64,000 nt of DNA from Paratinospora sagittata (GCA_035771175.1 CM069605.1:25312288-25376287); one strand, 5' to 3'. Counted from the stretch's first letter, positions 23,779 to 35,697 are shown. The notes: generated by a model from the sequence alone, not told the origin. A program made the numbers and translations.

Positions 23779-24889
23779 GAAACCTCCTCATTTCTCATTT
23801 CTCACACCAAATCACCTTCTCTTGTGATTTTTCTTCTCCTTTCCACGCTTTCTAAGTTTTTAGTTTTTGAGACTCTCTAATCGAGACTCCCGGTGCGGTG
23901 CAACAAATTTCTGTCCGGAGAAGAGCGCCAGATCTGAAAGCGGTGCAACGAAGTTCCGTCCGGAGAAAAGCACCAGATCTGAAGGTGGGGAACGAAACAT
24001 AGGTTTGCGTGTTTCATAACTTTTATTAAAGTTTACATTCAATTATTATTATGTCTACTATTCATTTACACTGCATTATATCAATAATGTTTATGACCTG
24101 AATGTCCTAACCTTGCACGTCGTGATACCGACCCTAATAAGGATCACTAGACGATGCCAAAGTCAGTCTAAATGTCAAGAAAAGACCAGACCAGTAGACT
24201 AGACTAGTTCATGCATTGGCATCATACATATCACCACCTAGGGACGTATATGGTTTATGACTCATAGAATAGTTAGAAGCATTGCTCACTATTCATATTA
24301 TTTCTCTGGAGAGGGACGTACATGTGAACCTGGCTACGCCAGGGAGGGACATCAGTACGTGAATCCAGAGCGTCGTTCCTGAGGAGGGACGTACAGTGAG
24401 AACCTGGCTTCGCCCGGGGAAGGACACCAGTACGTGAACTCAGGCGATGTACGTTCATCAAACCATTAGTACGCGACGGTGTCATGCATACATGCATATT
24501 GATTGATTATGATGCTTACATGTGTATTTAAGATATTTGATATTGAAGTATGCTTTATTAATTGTTATACTCATGCACTATTTACCCACTGAGCGCGTTA
24601 AGCTCACTCCAATATTATCAAATCTTTCACAGGAAATTAGGGTGGACTGGGTGCAGGTTATGGGGCCCACATTTTGTACCCCTTGTATGAATCATTGGGG
24701 ATTTTGGGAGTATGTTCCCTTGACCATTTTATGTACAAAAGTATTCTGAATCATATGAAATCAGATTTGTACTGTGTACCGTATTTCCGCTGCGCATTCT
24801 GTTATTACCATTATGATTGTTCCAAATGCACGCCCCGTCCGAGAGTGTACCGCCGGTTTAGGCGCGTCCGGGCGGGGTGTGGCATTTAA

Positions 24890-24901
24890 TGGTATCAGAG
24901 A
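24890..24901 (+). promoter_or_regulatory. Primer binding site of the Tekay element
   Basis: TGGTATCAGAGA matches the initiator tRNA-Met PBS (TGGTATCAGAGC) at 11 of 12 bases and starts six bases after the LTR end. Confidence 0.88.
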
Positions 24902-25771
24902 GTACGGTCCACGGCCCGCCCAAGTCCACCAAATTAGGGAAAGAAACTATAGTTGATTTAAAAATACATATAGTAATAATTTATTAGAAACTATATGTGT
25001 AGTTATTATTGAATATATGTATCTATATACATTAGTGTATATGAGGTACGTATAAAAAAAAAAAAAAAAAAAATTTACTTTTCAAAAAATATTTATTCGA
25101 ATATTCGGGAAATAAAAAAAAAAAAAAAAATTTACTATTTGAAATTTCTAAAACTATATATATATGACTTCCATATATAGTTAGGATTAAAAATAACTAT
25201 ATATGATTTTTATATAGTCTCAATTTCCAATATATATAGTTGCGTTATGAAAACTATATATATAATTATGATTAACTATGTCTATACATTCATATGTGAA
25301 TATGACATATATATACATTTTAAATAGTTGATTTTTGGAAACTATATATAGTTATGAGTCGATATGTCTATACATGTGAATACGACATATATACATCTCA
25401 TCACTAATGAAAGAAAATTTCATGATGGCATAAACATCAACAGAAAACTCGAAAATAATGTCTAGCAGACAAGACATAAATCTTAAAATAATTAAATATG
25501 TCTATACATTCATATGTAAATATGACATATATACACATTCCAAATAGTTGATTTTTGGACACTATATATAGTTATGATGAAATATGTCTATACATTCATA
25601 AGTGAATACGACATATATGCATCAAATCACTAATGAAGAAAATCTCATGCTGGCATAAACATCAACAGAACACTCGAAACAAATGTCTAGCAGACAAAGC
25701 ATAAATCTTAAAAATATTAGGAATATATTTTGTGTCTTGCACACAAATTTATTTTCCTTTCCGCAAAAAGA
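24902..25771 (+). other. AT-rich leader of the Tekay element with ~219-bp duplication
   Basis: Untranslated leader. Two poly(A) runs (25050s, 25110s) are followed by TTTACTATTTGAAATTTC, the same words that follow poly(A) at the LTR start. A segment of about 219 bp is duplicated (about 25277-25494 and 25495-25720), each copy with two TATGTCTATACA words and one TCTAGCAGACAA. There is no coding frame. Confidence 0.7.
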
Positions 25772-27364
25772 ATGACCTCAAGGGAGGGAACATCTTCTAC
25801 TAGCAGGGAACCAATTCCCACTAGACTAACGGAATTGTCCAAACGAGAGGTTGTGACTATGAGGAGCATCGACAATGGCGATCTCCGCCTCCGTCCAATC
25901 CTTCATGACAAACTCGCAGCACTGGATTGGTTAAATATAACCAAAGTCGAGGGTCAAGTCTCTTACAACTTGGTTAGATCCTTCTATGAAGCCATGAATT
26001 ACGTGGGACTTCACGGAGAGACGATCAGCCCTCACTTAGAGACAACAATCATGGGAACGACAATTCCTATCAATATCGCGATTATTGCTCGCCTTTTGGA
26101 GATTCCGATTGAGGCAATAATTATTGATCCACATGATCCCCAGGCAGTTGCAGCGACCGCCGAATCTAATGCACAACTGTTTAATTTCGTCGCCAAAGAG
26201 CCATACACTCAATCAACATACACCAACCTCCCAAACAATCATCTTAAGCCATCTCTTGTCGGCCTCGGAAAGATTGTATACGGCAACATCTTGCCAGAAA
26301 GGGGTACTAGGGGCACTATGTCAAGGGCCCAACTCCTTGTGCTGTATTGCATAGAGAAGAACATAAAAGTCTCTCTACCACACATCATCATCCAACAAAT
26401 GTTGAGGGTGATTCAAAACCCTTTAAAGAAGGAATTCCTCGGCTACGGAGTCTTGATTATGAGGATCCTTCACGAGGCCAACGTTGACACTTTCGATGGA
26501 ACGTCAAAGCTGATCACTGAACCAGTTACAGCATCCTCTATCTTCAAGACCTATGGCACAAGTGGAGGGGTAACTGACGAAGAGGTATTCGGCACGACAA
26601 ACAGAACTGTCGAAAGAATGAGGGACAAGCACGGGCGTTGCCTTCGCAAATGTCGACGCAAGATGCCTGTCAGAGACGGCCCAAATAATGATTCAAATCC
26701 CAATCCTACATCAAACCCACCCCTGAATACTGATCCAATTGATCCACCACTTACTGACGAAGAATTATATGCCACACTAAATTCGCCACTACAACGTCAT
26801 GATAGACAAGGTCCACAAGCAAACCCACCAACTTGGAACGTGCCAACTCAAGGCAACACTTCGTACCAAAGATTTCCACCTTCTGCGGTACAGTATCAGC
26901 CCGTTCCACAAGTTGCTGTAAACTAACAACAACAGTACTGGGCCTCACCAAATCTTGGAGGACCAAACATTCCAATGAGCCCATTGTTCCCAACTTTTTC
27001 ATCTCAAACAAACCAAATTATCCAAGGGGTTCCGGTTAGGGGATCTCCGCACAATCAATACAGCTATGTTCCACCTCAGAACCACCCATACAACCAATAC
27101 TTTCCTCAAATGCCTATGGCCTACCCTTCACCTACGAGACAACCAACCCACCAACCACCAATGGGACAACCGACTAACCTACTTGAACGGTTAGATGAAA
27201 TGGCATCCAATATTGCTGCACTGAAAGAAAGCCACAATCATGTATTAACTCGTTTGCAAAACTCCAACGCAGAGCGAGCACACTCTCAACCTTCTGTTAG
27301 TAGTCATTCTGTACATAACAGTAGATCTCAAAGAAATGGTGGTAGGCAAGAACGTCAAAATTGA
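25772..27364 (+). pseudogene. Extra ORF upstream of gag-pol (plant-transposon-protein-like), one stop
   Basis: Starting at the ATG before TSREGTSS, a single frame runs 531 codons, interrupted only by TAA at 26924-26926 (a CAA-rich context, QVAVN then QQQYW). Residues 40-240 form an alpha-helical globular domain (VSYNLVRSFYEAMNYVG, LLEIPIEAI, SRAQLLVLYCIEKNIKVSLP, GYGVLIMRILHEANVD) that resembles the 'putative plant transposon protein' accessory domain seen in several plant retroelements. The C-terminal half is Pro/Gln/Asn-rich and ends in a short coiled-coil-like helix (NLLERLDEMASNIAALKES). It lies in sense orientation before gag-pol. Possible roles are nucleocapsid-like, RNA-binding or env-like, but none is shown. 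The frame's near-integrity suggests recent function. Domain assignment is from memory and not searched. Confidence 0.65.
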
Positions 27365-28144
27365 TTACTGGCAATGTAAATTTTTCTATTATATATGAAT
27401 GAAATGTTTTGTTTAAGACTATCTTTGGTGGGCCGACTTACAACCATTCTTTCTTTTGTATCACTAACTTTGGAGTGGTATGGGACACAACAAAATTGGA
27501 TGATACTAAATAAAATGTGGAAGTAAGAAAACCCACGACCTTGTGTGAAAAGAAACACTTGGAGAAAGTTGCATTACTAATATTATCACTAAGTTTACAC
27601 GGTATGGGACGAGTAAATTTGGACGATACTATTAGTGAACTTCTATTCAACCAATGTTTTTAGAGACCGTGTTCATACAACTTAACTTGGTTTCCACCCT
27701 TATTACTGAATTCATGTGGTATGGGACATATGAACTTGGATAATAATCGAACAGACTAAGAGTAAGCGTTTGAATGCATAAGCTTGCGATAGAACGTTAG
27801 ATTAGGATATTTACCGAGGCACATCTTAGAATTCTTATGACTCGTATGGATTTTCAATGAAATATATGTATGTTCACGAACACCAAAACAAAATCATTTT
27901 AAATCCTTGCAAAGTTTTCTACTTATTATATAAACATTCTAACCTTGTTTGTTTTTACACCATGGCCACACATACGAGATATATAAGATTCTTTGATTCC
28001 TCAACAACAACTTTACACTCTACTTAGAAAAATAAGTGATTTTAATATTACAGTACTCTCGAAATTGTTGCTGAGCATACTACAACATTATACTTACCTA
28101 CAGTTTCTTAATCTTGGTTTTCTTTCCTCCTTGCCAGTGAGAAA
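27365..28144 (+). other. Non-coding spacer between upstream ORF and gag-pol
   Basis: 780 bp without a long frame. It contains three spaced copies of a motif around GGTATGGGAC followed by TTGGATGATA (near 27476, 27600 and 27717; spacing about 120 bp). A sub-promoter, splice acceptor (TTGCCAG before the gag start) or internal translation signal could lie here. Confidence 0.6.
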
Positions 28145-31100
28145 ATGCAAACCAGGAAGAGAGGAAGGCCACGTACTGTTCGTCCTACAGTTGAGGCACC
28201 TCCTGAGATTCAGGAACCGCCGCCTCCGACAACAGCACAGGCCACACCCGACACTACCACTACATCTGGGCAGGCAATACCACCACCACCCGCACCCTTT
28301 GCCATGCCTTCAAGCATTGAAACCTTCTTCGCTGGATTTGTTGAGGCAATGAAAGTCACTGTTCAAACTGCTGTTCGTGAGACTGCAGCCAGTCAGGTTG
28401 CCACGGTACAAGCACCTATAAAATTTGGGTCGGACGCTCAAACCGATCAGATTACTAAATACAAGCGACTACAACCTCTTACTTTCGATGGCACCATTGA
28501 TCCTGATGAGGTGCAAAAGTGGCTAGATGAGTCAAAGAAGGCTCTTGATGCAATGGGAGTCGATGAGACTCGCAAAATTCCACTAGCAACTTACCAACTT
28601 GTTGGTGGAGCAAACAAATGGTGGCTCACAGTGAAAGAAGACCCACGGGTCAATATAGCAGATATGACTTGGCACCAGTTTGAATCAATGTTTATTGATG
28701 AGTATTTTCCCAGCGCGGTGACAAAGCAGAAGCGCCAGGAATTTGCTAAGTTATATCAGGGCACCATGACCGTCAGAGAATATGCTGGAAAATTCAAAGA
28801 ATTATCTGTCTACTCTCTCTCCACCATCTCAACGGAGCGAGATAAGTCCGAGAAATTTTATAATGGCCTTCGCCATGACATTCGGCAAGCCTTATCGATC
28901 TTGGACATCAAGATTTACAAGGAGGTTGTTGACAAGGCCATGAGCTTTGAACAAGAGAAGCTCTTACAAGAACAGCGAATGAATAAGGGCAAACGACCTG
29001 CACAATTTTCCCCACAAGGCTCACAACAGGGCAACAGGAAAAAGCCCTACTACAATCAAAACCCAGCCCTCCCAGCCCCGGTTTCGCCGAATGCAGGCAC
29101 AACACCTGCGACTGAACCTTTTAACTCTAACCACCAGGGTTTCCGAAATCATGGCCGTGGCGGTCGTTATGGACGAGGTGGCCGTAGCAACGGAAATGGC
29201 AGAGGTGGTGGCCGACACCACAATCAACAAGGCCAGCACAATAATCAGAATGGCCAGCAAAACCATCAGCAGTACAGGCCAACTTGTTACAACTGCGGCC
29301 AGAAGGGCCATGTCAAACATCTTTGTCCGCACCTTCAGCAACCTATTCCTGCTATTCCAGTCCAACAAGCACCACCTGCTGCTAATGCCCAACCCAGGCA
29401 GACCCAGCCGAACCAGGGTCCACGGAATCAGGGCAGAGCATATGCCATCGCTCACCAACCCCTCCAAGACAATAATGTCGTCGAAGGTACCTTTCCTTTG
29501 TTCAATACCTTGGTGCATGTTTTGTTTGATTCAGGTGCTACGCATTCTTTTATATCATCAACATTGGTAAGACATTTAGGCCTGCATCCTGAACCCACAA
29601 CCATCACACTCCATGTCACATCACCATTCGGATCGGGTACTGACGTGAATTTGCAGTGTTCTCGCTGTGAGCTTCGAATGTCCGAACAGATAATATATGC
29701 CGATCTTTTTGTGATGGATTTTGATGACTTCGACATCATCCTCGGCATGGACTGGCTGGCACCACTGCATGCAAAGATCGACTGTATGACCAAGCAAGTT
29801 CAGTTAACTTTGCCTACAGGAGAGTTTGTCAAGATTCAGGGAACAAGACAATGGATCCACAAATCAACAGTTGCCCTTCTCAAGTCACAACTTCGAGCGT
29901 TGTCTCTTGGAAACGACAATGAATCACCAGCTCTGTACCCTCCCGAAGTACGCGATGTTCCGGTCGTATCTGAATTCCCAACAGTTTTTCTTAATGACCT
30001 TCCTGGTCTACCTCCAGTTAGGGAATTTGATTTTGAGATCAACCTCATACCTGGGACAGGGCCTATCTCAATTCCACCATATCGAATGTCCAATGTTGAA
30101 CTGGTCGAATTAGACAAACAACTTAAGGAATTAGAGAGTACTGGCTTCATCCGAAAGAGTTCATCACCCTGGGGCGCTCCAGTTCTGTTTGTTCGCAAAA
30201 AGGATGGTTCGTTACGACTTTGCATCGATTATCGCAAGTTGAATAACGTCACCATCAAGAACAGATATCCGTTGCCCAGGATCGATGACTTATTCGACCA
30301 ACTTCGAGAAGCCAAATACTTCTCTAAGATTGATTTACGGTCCGGTTATCACCAACTCCGGATCCGGGAGTCAGACATCACCAAGACGGCGTTCAGAACT
30401 CGGTACGGTCATTACGAATTCTTAGTTATGCCGTTCGGTCTAACAAATGCCCCTGCTGCATTCATGGATTTGATGAATCGCATATTCAGGTTATACTTAG
30501 ACCGATTTGTGGTGGTTTTTGTGGACGACATCTTGATATATTCCTCAACCGAAGACGACCATAAACTACATTTGACGATCGTCCTCCAGACCTTACAAAG
30601 ACACCAACTGTATGCAAAGTTGAGTAAGTGCGAATTTTGGGCAAAGCGAGTTCAATTCCTAGGCCATGTGGTTTCAGGCAATGGCATTGAGGTAGATCCT
30701 TCTAAAGTTGAAGCCGTTTTAAACTGGAAGCAGCCTACCACTGTTACTCAGATTAGGAGTTTTCTTGGTTTGGCTGGCTATTATAGACGCTTCATCAAGG
30801 ATTTCTCAAAGATTGCTGAACCTATGACCAAGCTCACTCGAAAAGACGTGCGCTTTATCTGGAATTCCGCCTGTGAAGCATCATTTCAGGAATTGAAAAA
30901 ACGCCTCACGACAGCACCTGTACTTATCACTCCAAGAAATGCAATTGGATTTTCATTATACACCGACGCCTCTCTCCAAGGCTTAGGTGCCGTGCTAATG
31001 CAAGAAGGCCAAGTGGTTGCATATGCGTCCAGACAACTGAAGATTCATGAGGGTAATTACCCAACGCATGACTTGGAACTTGCCGCTGTTGTATTTGCAC

Positions 31101-32863
31101 TAAAGTTATGGCGTCATTACCTATACGGTGAACGCTTTGAGGTCTTCTCGGATCACAAGAGTCTTAAGTACATATACACTCAGCGAGACCTTAACCTCCG
31201 CCAACGACGATGGTTGGAATTCTTGAAAGATTATGACTTTCAACTCCAGTACCATCCCGGAAAGGCCAATGTTGTGGCTGATGCCCTGAGTAGAAAATCT
31301 TATGTTGCTTGCACTCTTAACTATGACATGGGAAAGTTGGCTACAGAGTTGGAAAACTTTAACCTACAACTGAACATAGAGGGACCAAGACCACGACTCT
31401 CTCAATTATCAGCTACCTCTGACCTTGTTCGCAAGATTTCAGCTACTCAAGCCAATGACCCTATGTTAATGGAGAAACGAGAACTTTTACTCAGCGGGCA
31501 AGACCTTCCTCATTGGTCAGTCTCTGACGACGGAGCCGTTTTCTATAAAAAACGTCTTTGTCTTCCGAACGATCCCGAGGTTCGGAAAGACGTGCTTACT
31601 GAGATGCACTGTTCGAGATATGCCATGCATCCTGGGGGTGACAAGATGTACCAGGATGTCAAGCGACAATTCTGGTTTTCTGGAATGAAGAAGGCAATTG
31701 CAGACTTCGTTGCTCGATGTCTTGTTTGCCAGAAAGTTAAGGCAGAACGCAGACTTCCCTCTGGCCTTCTCCAGCCGTTACCTATTGGAGAATGGAAATG
31801 GGAGAACATCGCAATGGATTTTGTTACAGCCTTACCTCGAAATAATAAAGGGCAAGATGCTATCTGGGTTATCATTGACAGACTCACCAAGTCTGCACAC
31901 TTCTTGCCAATAAAGTTCACGGATACTCCCGCCAAACTTGCAGAACTATACGAAAGAGAGATCGTACGCCTTCATGGCATACCACTCACGATCGTCTCTG
32001 ATCGAGACCCTCGCTTCACCTCACACTTTTGGAAAAGCTTCCAAACTAGAATGGGTTCTAAGATCACTATGAGCACAGCCTTCCACCCTCAGACTGATGG
32101 GCAGTCAGAACGGCTTATCCAAATCTTAGAAGACATGCTACGATGCTGCATTTTGGACTTTCATGACGGATGGGCAAAGTATTTGCATCTAGCTGAGTTT
32201 GCATACAACAACAGCTACCAAACTAGTATCGGCATGGCACCATACGAGGCTCTCTATGGTCGGCCTTGCAGATCTCCGGTATGCTGGTTAGATATGGTAG
32301 ACCGACCGCAGTTGGGCCCTGAACTAGTTCAAGAGACTTCTGAGAAGATCACACTAGTAAAGGAACGACTTCGTGTTGCACAAAGTCGACAGAAGAGCTA
32401 TGCTGACAAACGACGACAGCCTCTGGAATTTGATAAGGGGGACTTTGTTTTTATACAAGTCCAGCCCACCCGAGGTGTCAAACGCTTTGGGATCAAAGGA
32501 AAGCTCTCCCCGCGGTATATCGGTCCATTTCCGATCATTGAACGTATTGGCAAACTTGCATATCGTCTGTCCCTTCCATCGTCCATGCCTAAGGTTCATG
32601 ACGTTTTTCACGTATCTATGCTTCGCAAGTATCGTCCTGATCCTTCGCATATCATCCCTTTAGTCGAGGTTCGGGTTGAGGAAGGAAATAGGTACCAGGA
32701 GACAGCAATCCAGATTTTAGATACAAAAACTCAAGAACTACGGCACCGTAGCATACCACTTGTGAAAGTGCTCTGGGATCACCACGGCGTAGAGGAAGCA
32801 ACATGGGAACTAGAATCAACAATTAAACAAAAATACCCTGAATTGTTTTCTAGCACCAACTGA
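28145..32863 (+). CDS. Intact Ty3-gypsy Gag-Pol polyprotein (Tekay lineage)
   Basis: One 1572-codon frame. Order: Pro-rich N-terminus; gag core about residues 108-280; Gly/Arg/Asn/Gln-rich basic linker; zinc knuckle [14 protein letters not shown] at 381-394; aspartic protease DSGATHSF at 462; reverse transcriptase with [11 protein letters not shown] near 690 and the catalytic VDDILIY at 793-799; RNase H with YTDAS near 941; integrase HHCC zinc finger (H1155, H1162, C1192, C1195) and a D,D-35-E triad at D1225, D1286 and E1322; then a GPF/Y-like segment and a chromodomain-like tail ([18 protein letters not shown]) near residues 1535-1555. All catalytic residues I can check are present and there is no stop or frameshift. 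Gag and Pol share one frame, as is usual for this lineage. The chromodomain-like tail is thought to guide integration into heterochromatin. Start: first ATG of the frame, just after CCAGTGAGAAA. Confidence 0.96.
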   Translation: MQTRKRGRPRTVRPTVEAPPEIQEPPPPTTAQATPDTTTTSGQAIPPPPAPFAMPSSIETFFAGFVEAMKVTVQTAVRETAASQVATVQAPIKFGSDAQTDQITKYKRLQPLTFDGTIDPDEVQKWLDESKKALDAMGVDETRKIPLATYQLVGGANKWWLTVKEDPRVNIADMTWHQFESMFIDEYFPSAVTKQKRQEFAKLYQGTMTVREYAGKFKELSVYSLSTISTERDKSEKFYNGLRHDIRQALSILDIKIYKEVVDKAMSFEQEKLLQEQRMNKGKRPAQFSPQGSQQGNRKKPYYNQNPALPAPVSPNAGTTPATEPFNSNHQGFRNHGRGGRYGRGGRSNGNGRGGGRHHNQQGQHNNQNGQQNHQQYRPTCYNCGQKGHVKHLCPHLQQPIPAIPVQQAPPAANAQPRQTQPNQGPRNQGRAYAIAHQPLQDNNVVEGTFPLFNTLVHVLFDSGATHSFISSTLVRHLGLHPEPTTITLHVTSPFGSGTDVNLQCSRCELRMSEQIIYADLFVMDFDDFDIILGMDWLAPLHAKIDCMTKQVQLTLPTGEFVKIQGTRQWIHKSTVALLKSQLRALSLGNDNESPALYPPEVRDVPVVSEFPTVFLNDLPGLPPVREFDFEINLIPGTGPISIPPYRMSNVELVELDKQLKELESTGFIRKSSSPWGAPVLFVRKKDGSLRLCIDYRKLNNVTIKNRYPLPRIDDLFDQLREAKYFSKIDLRSGYHQLRIRESDITKTAFRTRYGHYEFLVMPFGLTNAPAAFMDLMNRIFRLYLDRFVVVFVDDILIYSSTEDDHKLHLTIVLQTLQRHQLYAKLSKCEFWAKRVQFLGHVVSGNGIEVDPSKVEAVLNWKQPTTVTQIRSFLGLAGYYRRFIKDFSKIAEPMTKLTRKDVRFIWNSACEASFQELKKRLTTAPVLITPRNAIGFSLYTDASLQGLGAVLMQEGQVVAYASRQLKIHEGNYPTHDLELAAVVFALKLWRHYLYGERFEVFSDHKSLKYIYTQRDLNLRQRRWLEFLKDYDFQLQYHPGKANVVADALSRKSYVACTLNYDMGKLATELENFNLQLNIEGPRPRLSQLSATSDLVRKISATQANDPMLMEKRELLLSGQDLPHWSVSDDGAVFYKKRLCLPNDPEVRKDVLTEMHCSRYAMHPGGDKMYQDVKRQFWFSGMKKAIADFVARCLVCQKVKAERRLPSGLLQPLPIGEWKWENIAMDFVTALPRNNKGQDAIWVIIDRLTKSAHFLPIKFTDTPAKLAELYEREIVRLHGIPLTIVSDRDPRFTSHFWKSFQTRMGSKITMSTAFHPQTDGQSERLIQILEDMLRCCILDFHDGWAKYLHLAEFAYNNSYQTSIGMAPYEALYGRPCRSPVCWLDMVDRPQLGPELVQETSEKITLVKERLRVAQSRQKSYADKRRQPLEFDKGDFVFIQVQPTRGVKRFGIKGKLSPRYIGPFPIIERIGKLAYRLSLPSSMPKVHDVFHVSMLRKYRPDPSHIIPLVEVRVEEGNRYQETAIQILDTKTQELRHRSIPLVKVLWDHHGVEEATWELESTIKQKYPELFSSTN

Positions 32864-33088
32864 TGAAGTGATACGTTGTATTATTTTCCTTTATCAATAT
32901 CAGGATGAAACATTGTTTACACCTATCTTAATACATTGTTTCACTTCAAGAACTACCAGATGTCTGAAAATAATATCAATGGATAGAGTATTACACACAT
33001 GCAGTGGCCTCATTCACAGCCTGCGGCTACTTCTCAAACCGCCAACCCCCATCACTACTTGACTTGATTTCGAGGGCGAAATCCCTTT

Positions 33089-33101
33089 AAGGGGGGTAGA
33101 G
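33089..33101 (+). promoter_or_regulatory. Polypurine tract of the Tekay element
   Basis: AAGGGGGGTAGAG immediately precedes the 3' LTR and would prime plus-strand synthesis. Confidence 0.85.
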
Positions 33102-33120
33102 TGTAATACCCTGTATTTCA

Positions 33121-33165
<45 letters not shown>

Positions 33166-34558
33166 ACTATTTGAAATTTTTACTATTTGGGCAACGCCCG
33201 AACGTTCAGGCGCCTGCCAGAACGTTCAGGCGCCTGCCAGAACGTTCAGGCGCCTGCCAGAACGTTCAGGCGCCTGCCAGAACGTTCAGGCGCCATGCCA
33301 GAACGTTCAGGCGCCTGCCAGAACGTTCAGGCGCCATGCCAGAACGTTCAGGCGCCTGCCAGAACGTTCAGGCGCCTGCCAGAACGTTCAGGCGCCATGC
33401 CAGAACGTTCAGGCGCCTGCCAGAACGTTCAGGCGCAAAAATCTCTATATAAGAAACCTCCTCATTTCTCATTTCTCACACCAAATCACCTTCTCTTGTG
33501 ATTTTTCTTCTCCTTTCCACGCTTTCTAAGTTTTTAGTTTTTGAGACTCTCTAATCGAGACTCCCGGTGCGGTGCAACAAATTTCTGTCCGGAGAAGAGC
33601 GCCAGATCTGAAAGCGGTGCAACGAAGTTCCGTCCGGAGAAAAGCACCAGATCTGAAGGTGGGGAACGAAACATAGGTTTGCGTGTTTCATAACTTTTAT
33701 TAAAGTTTACATTCAATTATTATTATGTCTACTATTCATTTACACTGCATTATATCAATAATGTTTATGACCTGAATGTCCTAACCTTGCACGTCGTGAT
33801 ACCGACCCTAATAAGGATCACTAGACGATGCCAAAGTCAGTCTAAATGTCAAGAAAAGACCAGACCAGTAGACTAGACTAGTTCATGCATTGGCATCATA
33901 CATATCACCACCTAGGGACGTATATGGTTTATGACTCATAGAATAGTTAGAAGCATTGCTCACTATTCATATTATTTCTCTGGAGAGGGACGTACATGTG
34001 AACCTGGCTACGCCAGGGAGGGACATCAGTACGTGAATCCAGAGCGTCGTTCCTGAGGAGGGACGTACAGTGAGAACCTGGCTTCGCCCGGGGAAGGACA
34101 CCAGTACGTGAACTCAGGCGATGTACGTTCATCAAACCATTAGTACGCGACGGTGTCATGCATACATGCATATTGATTGATTATGATGCTTACATGTGTA
34201 TTTAAGATATTTGATATTGAAGTATGCTTTATTAATTGTTATACTCATGCACTATTTACCCACTGAGCGCGTTAAGCTCACTCCAATATTATCAAATCTT
34301 TCACAGGAAATTAGGGTGGACTGGGTGCAGGTTATGGGGCCCACATTTTGTACCCCTTGTATGAATCATTGGGGATTTTGGGAGTATGTTCCCTTGACCA
34401 TTTTATGTACAAAAGTATTCTGAATCATATGAAATCAGATTTGTACTGTGTACCGTATTTCCGCTGCGCATTCTGTTATTACCATTATGATTGTTCCAAA
34501 TGCACGCCCCGTCCGAGAGTGTACCGCCGGTTTAGGCGCGTCCGGGCGGGGTGTGACA
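33102..34558 (+). repeat. 3' LTR of the Tekay element
   Basis: 1457 bp, starting TGTAATACCC and ending GTGTGACA. It matches the 5' LTR base for base, as far as I can see, after the array. It has about 41 A (against about 37) and 12 array units (against 17), all in one orientation. Confidence 0.95.
33198..33436 (+). repeat. 12-copy GAACGTTC array in the 3' LTR U3
   Basis: Units of 20-21 bp, all in the orientation GAACGTTCAGGCGCC(A)TGCCA, stopping about 8 bp before the TATA box at 33444. Confidence 0.95.
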
Positions 34559-34838
34559 CAAGTGGTGTATGTATTCAAATGATACATGTATTCAAGTTAT
34601 ATATGTATACGTATACATGTATGTATACCCTCCCACATGATGTATGTGGGTTGGTGGTAGCTCTCTCCCTATAAATAGGGGAGAGAGTTGAGAAAAATTG
34701 TTGTAGAGAAAAAGAGAAGAAAAGATGTATGAAAATTGTATGGAGAAATGATGGAAAATAAGAAGAGAAAATGGAGAATGAAATCTAGTATTTCTTTGAG
34801 TGTTCATTGATTATTCTGATTCAGTTTACAACAATATA

Positions 34839-35697
34839 GATATTGTATAACATTTTAGTTTTATTATATTATACAAAGGCACAAAACTTAAACCCGTTAA
34901 AATTAGAATTCTCTGTACGCACTTTTTTTTTTTTTTTTTTAAAGTTCTATAAGAGCACTTAAGCATTGAAAAAAAGTACAAAAAAGGTTAATTTCACAAA
35001 ACTTAATGAAATTTATAAATATGCCAAAATAAATAATTATTAACTATATCAATATATGAGTAAGTGTTATTTTTTCCATTGGCTTAGAGAGTTGGCTAAT
35101 TTTAATTTAGTTGTGTTCCTTGTATTGTTTTTTTGTTCTTCATTATCTCAATGATATTTTTGTTTCTTCTAAAAAAAATGTTATTTTTGTCCTACTTTAA
35201 CAAGATATAAACTTTATACAAGAATGTAAGTTAATTAATAACATAGACTTAAAATAAACCCAATAAAACACCTATCCGTTGTATGTATGCAATAATTAAT
35301 TAGATAAAGTGATATGAAAAAAAGAAAGAATTTCTTGAAATTTTTTAAATGATCACTTAAAAAATATACATTAAAAAATTAAAGATAATGCACATAATTA
35401 AATTGAAGAATAAACAAATTCAAAGTTTGATAAACTTTGAATGAGATTGCATTAATTTTAAAGAATAAAAGTATATTTGATTTCAGATATATAAATTAAA
35501 AATAAACAAATTCAAAGTTGGATGAAAAACATGAAGAAAGAGGCAAAAAAGTAAATGACGTGGACCAGCTTATATTGAAGAAGTGTGTTGTAGCACGTCT
35601 TGGTCAATGACGTGGAATATATCACGTCTGTGGGCGTTGGGAAAACGTCGGGTATAGGCATCTCCCTAGCACGATTCTATCTCATAACCCCCATTCA
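34839..35697. other. AT-rich flank, no gene seen
   Basis: Sequence outside the Ale-like element: poly(T) near 34930 and many A/T runs. GACGTGG and CACGTC words near 35560-35640 could be ACGT-type elements of a decayed promoter or MITE. I see no convincing frame, RNA gene or termini. Confidence 0.35.

Larger units (their letters stand above)
23329..24884 (+). repeat. 5' LTR of the Tekay element
   Basis: It starts TGTAATACCC, followed by a run of about 37 A, then a 17-copy array of 20-21 bp units (23417-23762), a TATA box CTATATAAG at 23770-23778, a leader with two related hairpin repeats (24309-24450), and an acceptor-like TTTCACAG at 24625-24632. It ends GTGTGGCA. One base near the terminus differs from the 3' LTR, whose end is GTGTGACA. 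Confidence 0.95.
23329..34558 (+). mobile_element. Complete Tekay/Del-type Ty3-gypsy retrotransposon
   Basis: The 11,230-bp element has LTRs at both ends (1556 and 1457 bp), perfect CAAGT duplications (23324-23328 and 34559-34563), a TGGTATCAGAG PBS at 24890, a polypurine tract at 33089-33101, an extra upstream ORF (25772-27364) and an intact gag-pol (28145-32863). The 1123 bp of each LTR downstream of the tandem array appear identical by eye except for one base near the end (GGCA against GACA). This points to a very recent insertion. Lineage comes from the gag-pol style, the chromodomain-like tail and the initiator-Met PBS. Confidence 0.95.
12776..34833 (+). mobile_element. Ale-like Ty1-copia element with two nested insertions
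   Basis: LTRs start TGTTG-AAATATG and end TTACAACA. The outer duplications ATATA (12771-12775 and 34834-34838) match perfectly. A PBS-like CGTTATTAGCACGA follows the 5' LTR, and a polypurine tract AAAGGGGGAG precedes the 3' LTR at 23253. The original element was about 6.6 kb. It is now 22 kb because a Tekay-like LTR (13653-17887) entered the internal region and a full Tekay element (23329-34558) entered the 3' LTR. Pol survives only as decayed fragments. Lineage is judged from the CGTTATCAGCACGA-type PBS and from the RNase H tail. Confidence 0.85.
23253..34833 (+). repeat. 3' LTR of the Ale-like element, split by the Tekay element
   Basis: The left part 23253-23328 and right part 34564-34833 join at the duplicated CAAGT to give an LTR of about 346 bp matching 12776-13138, including the CCCTATAAATAGGGG box at 34667-34681. 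The outer end TTACAACA at 34833 is followed by the ATATA duplication. Confidence 0.88.

Noticed and set aside
23241..23827. Several open frames with repeated PERSGACQNVQAP / ARTFRRLPERSG peptides in both Tekay LTRs
   Set aside because: They are translations of the 20-21 bp promoter array in different frames and on both strands, upstream of the TATA box. No start context or conserved protein.
29021..29518. 165-codon minus-strand frame within gag-pol, and other shadows at 28908-32650
   Set aside because: All overlap the intact 1572-codon gag-pol on the opposite strand or in other frames and have no motif.
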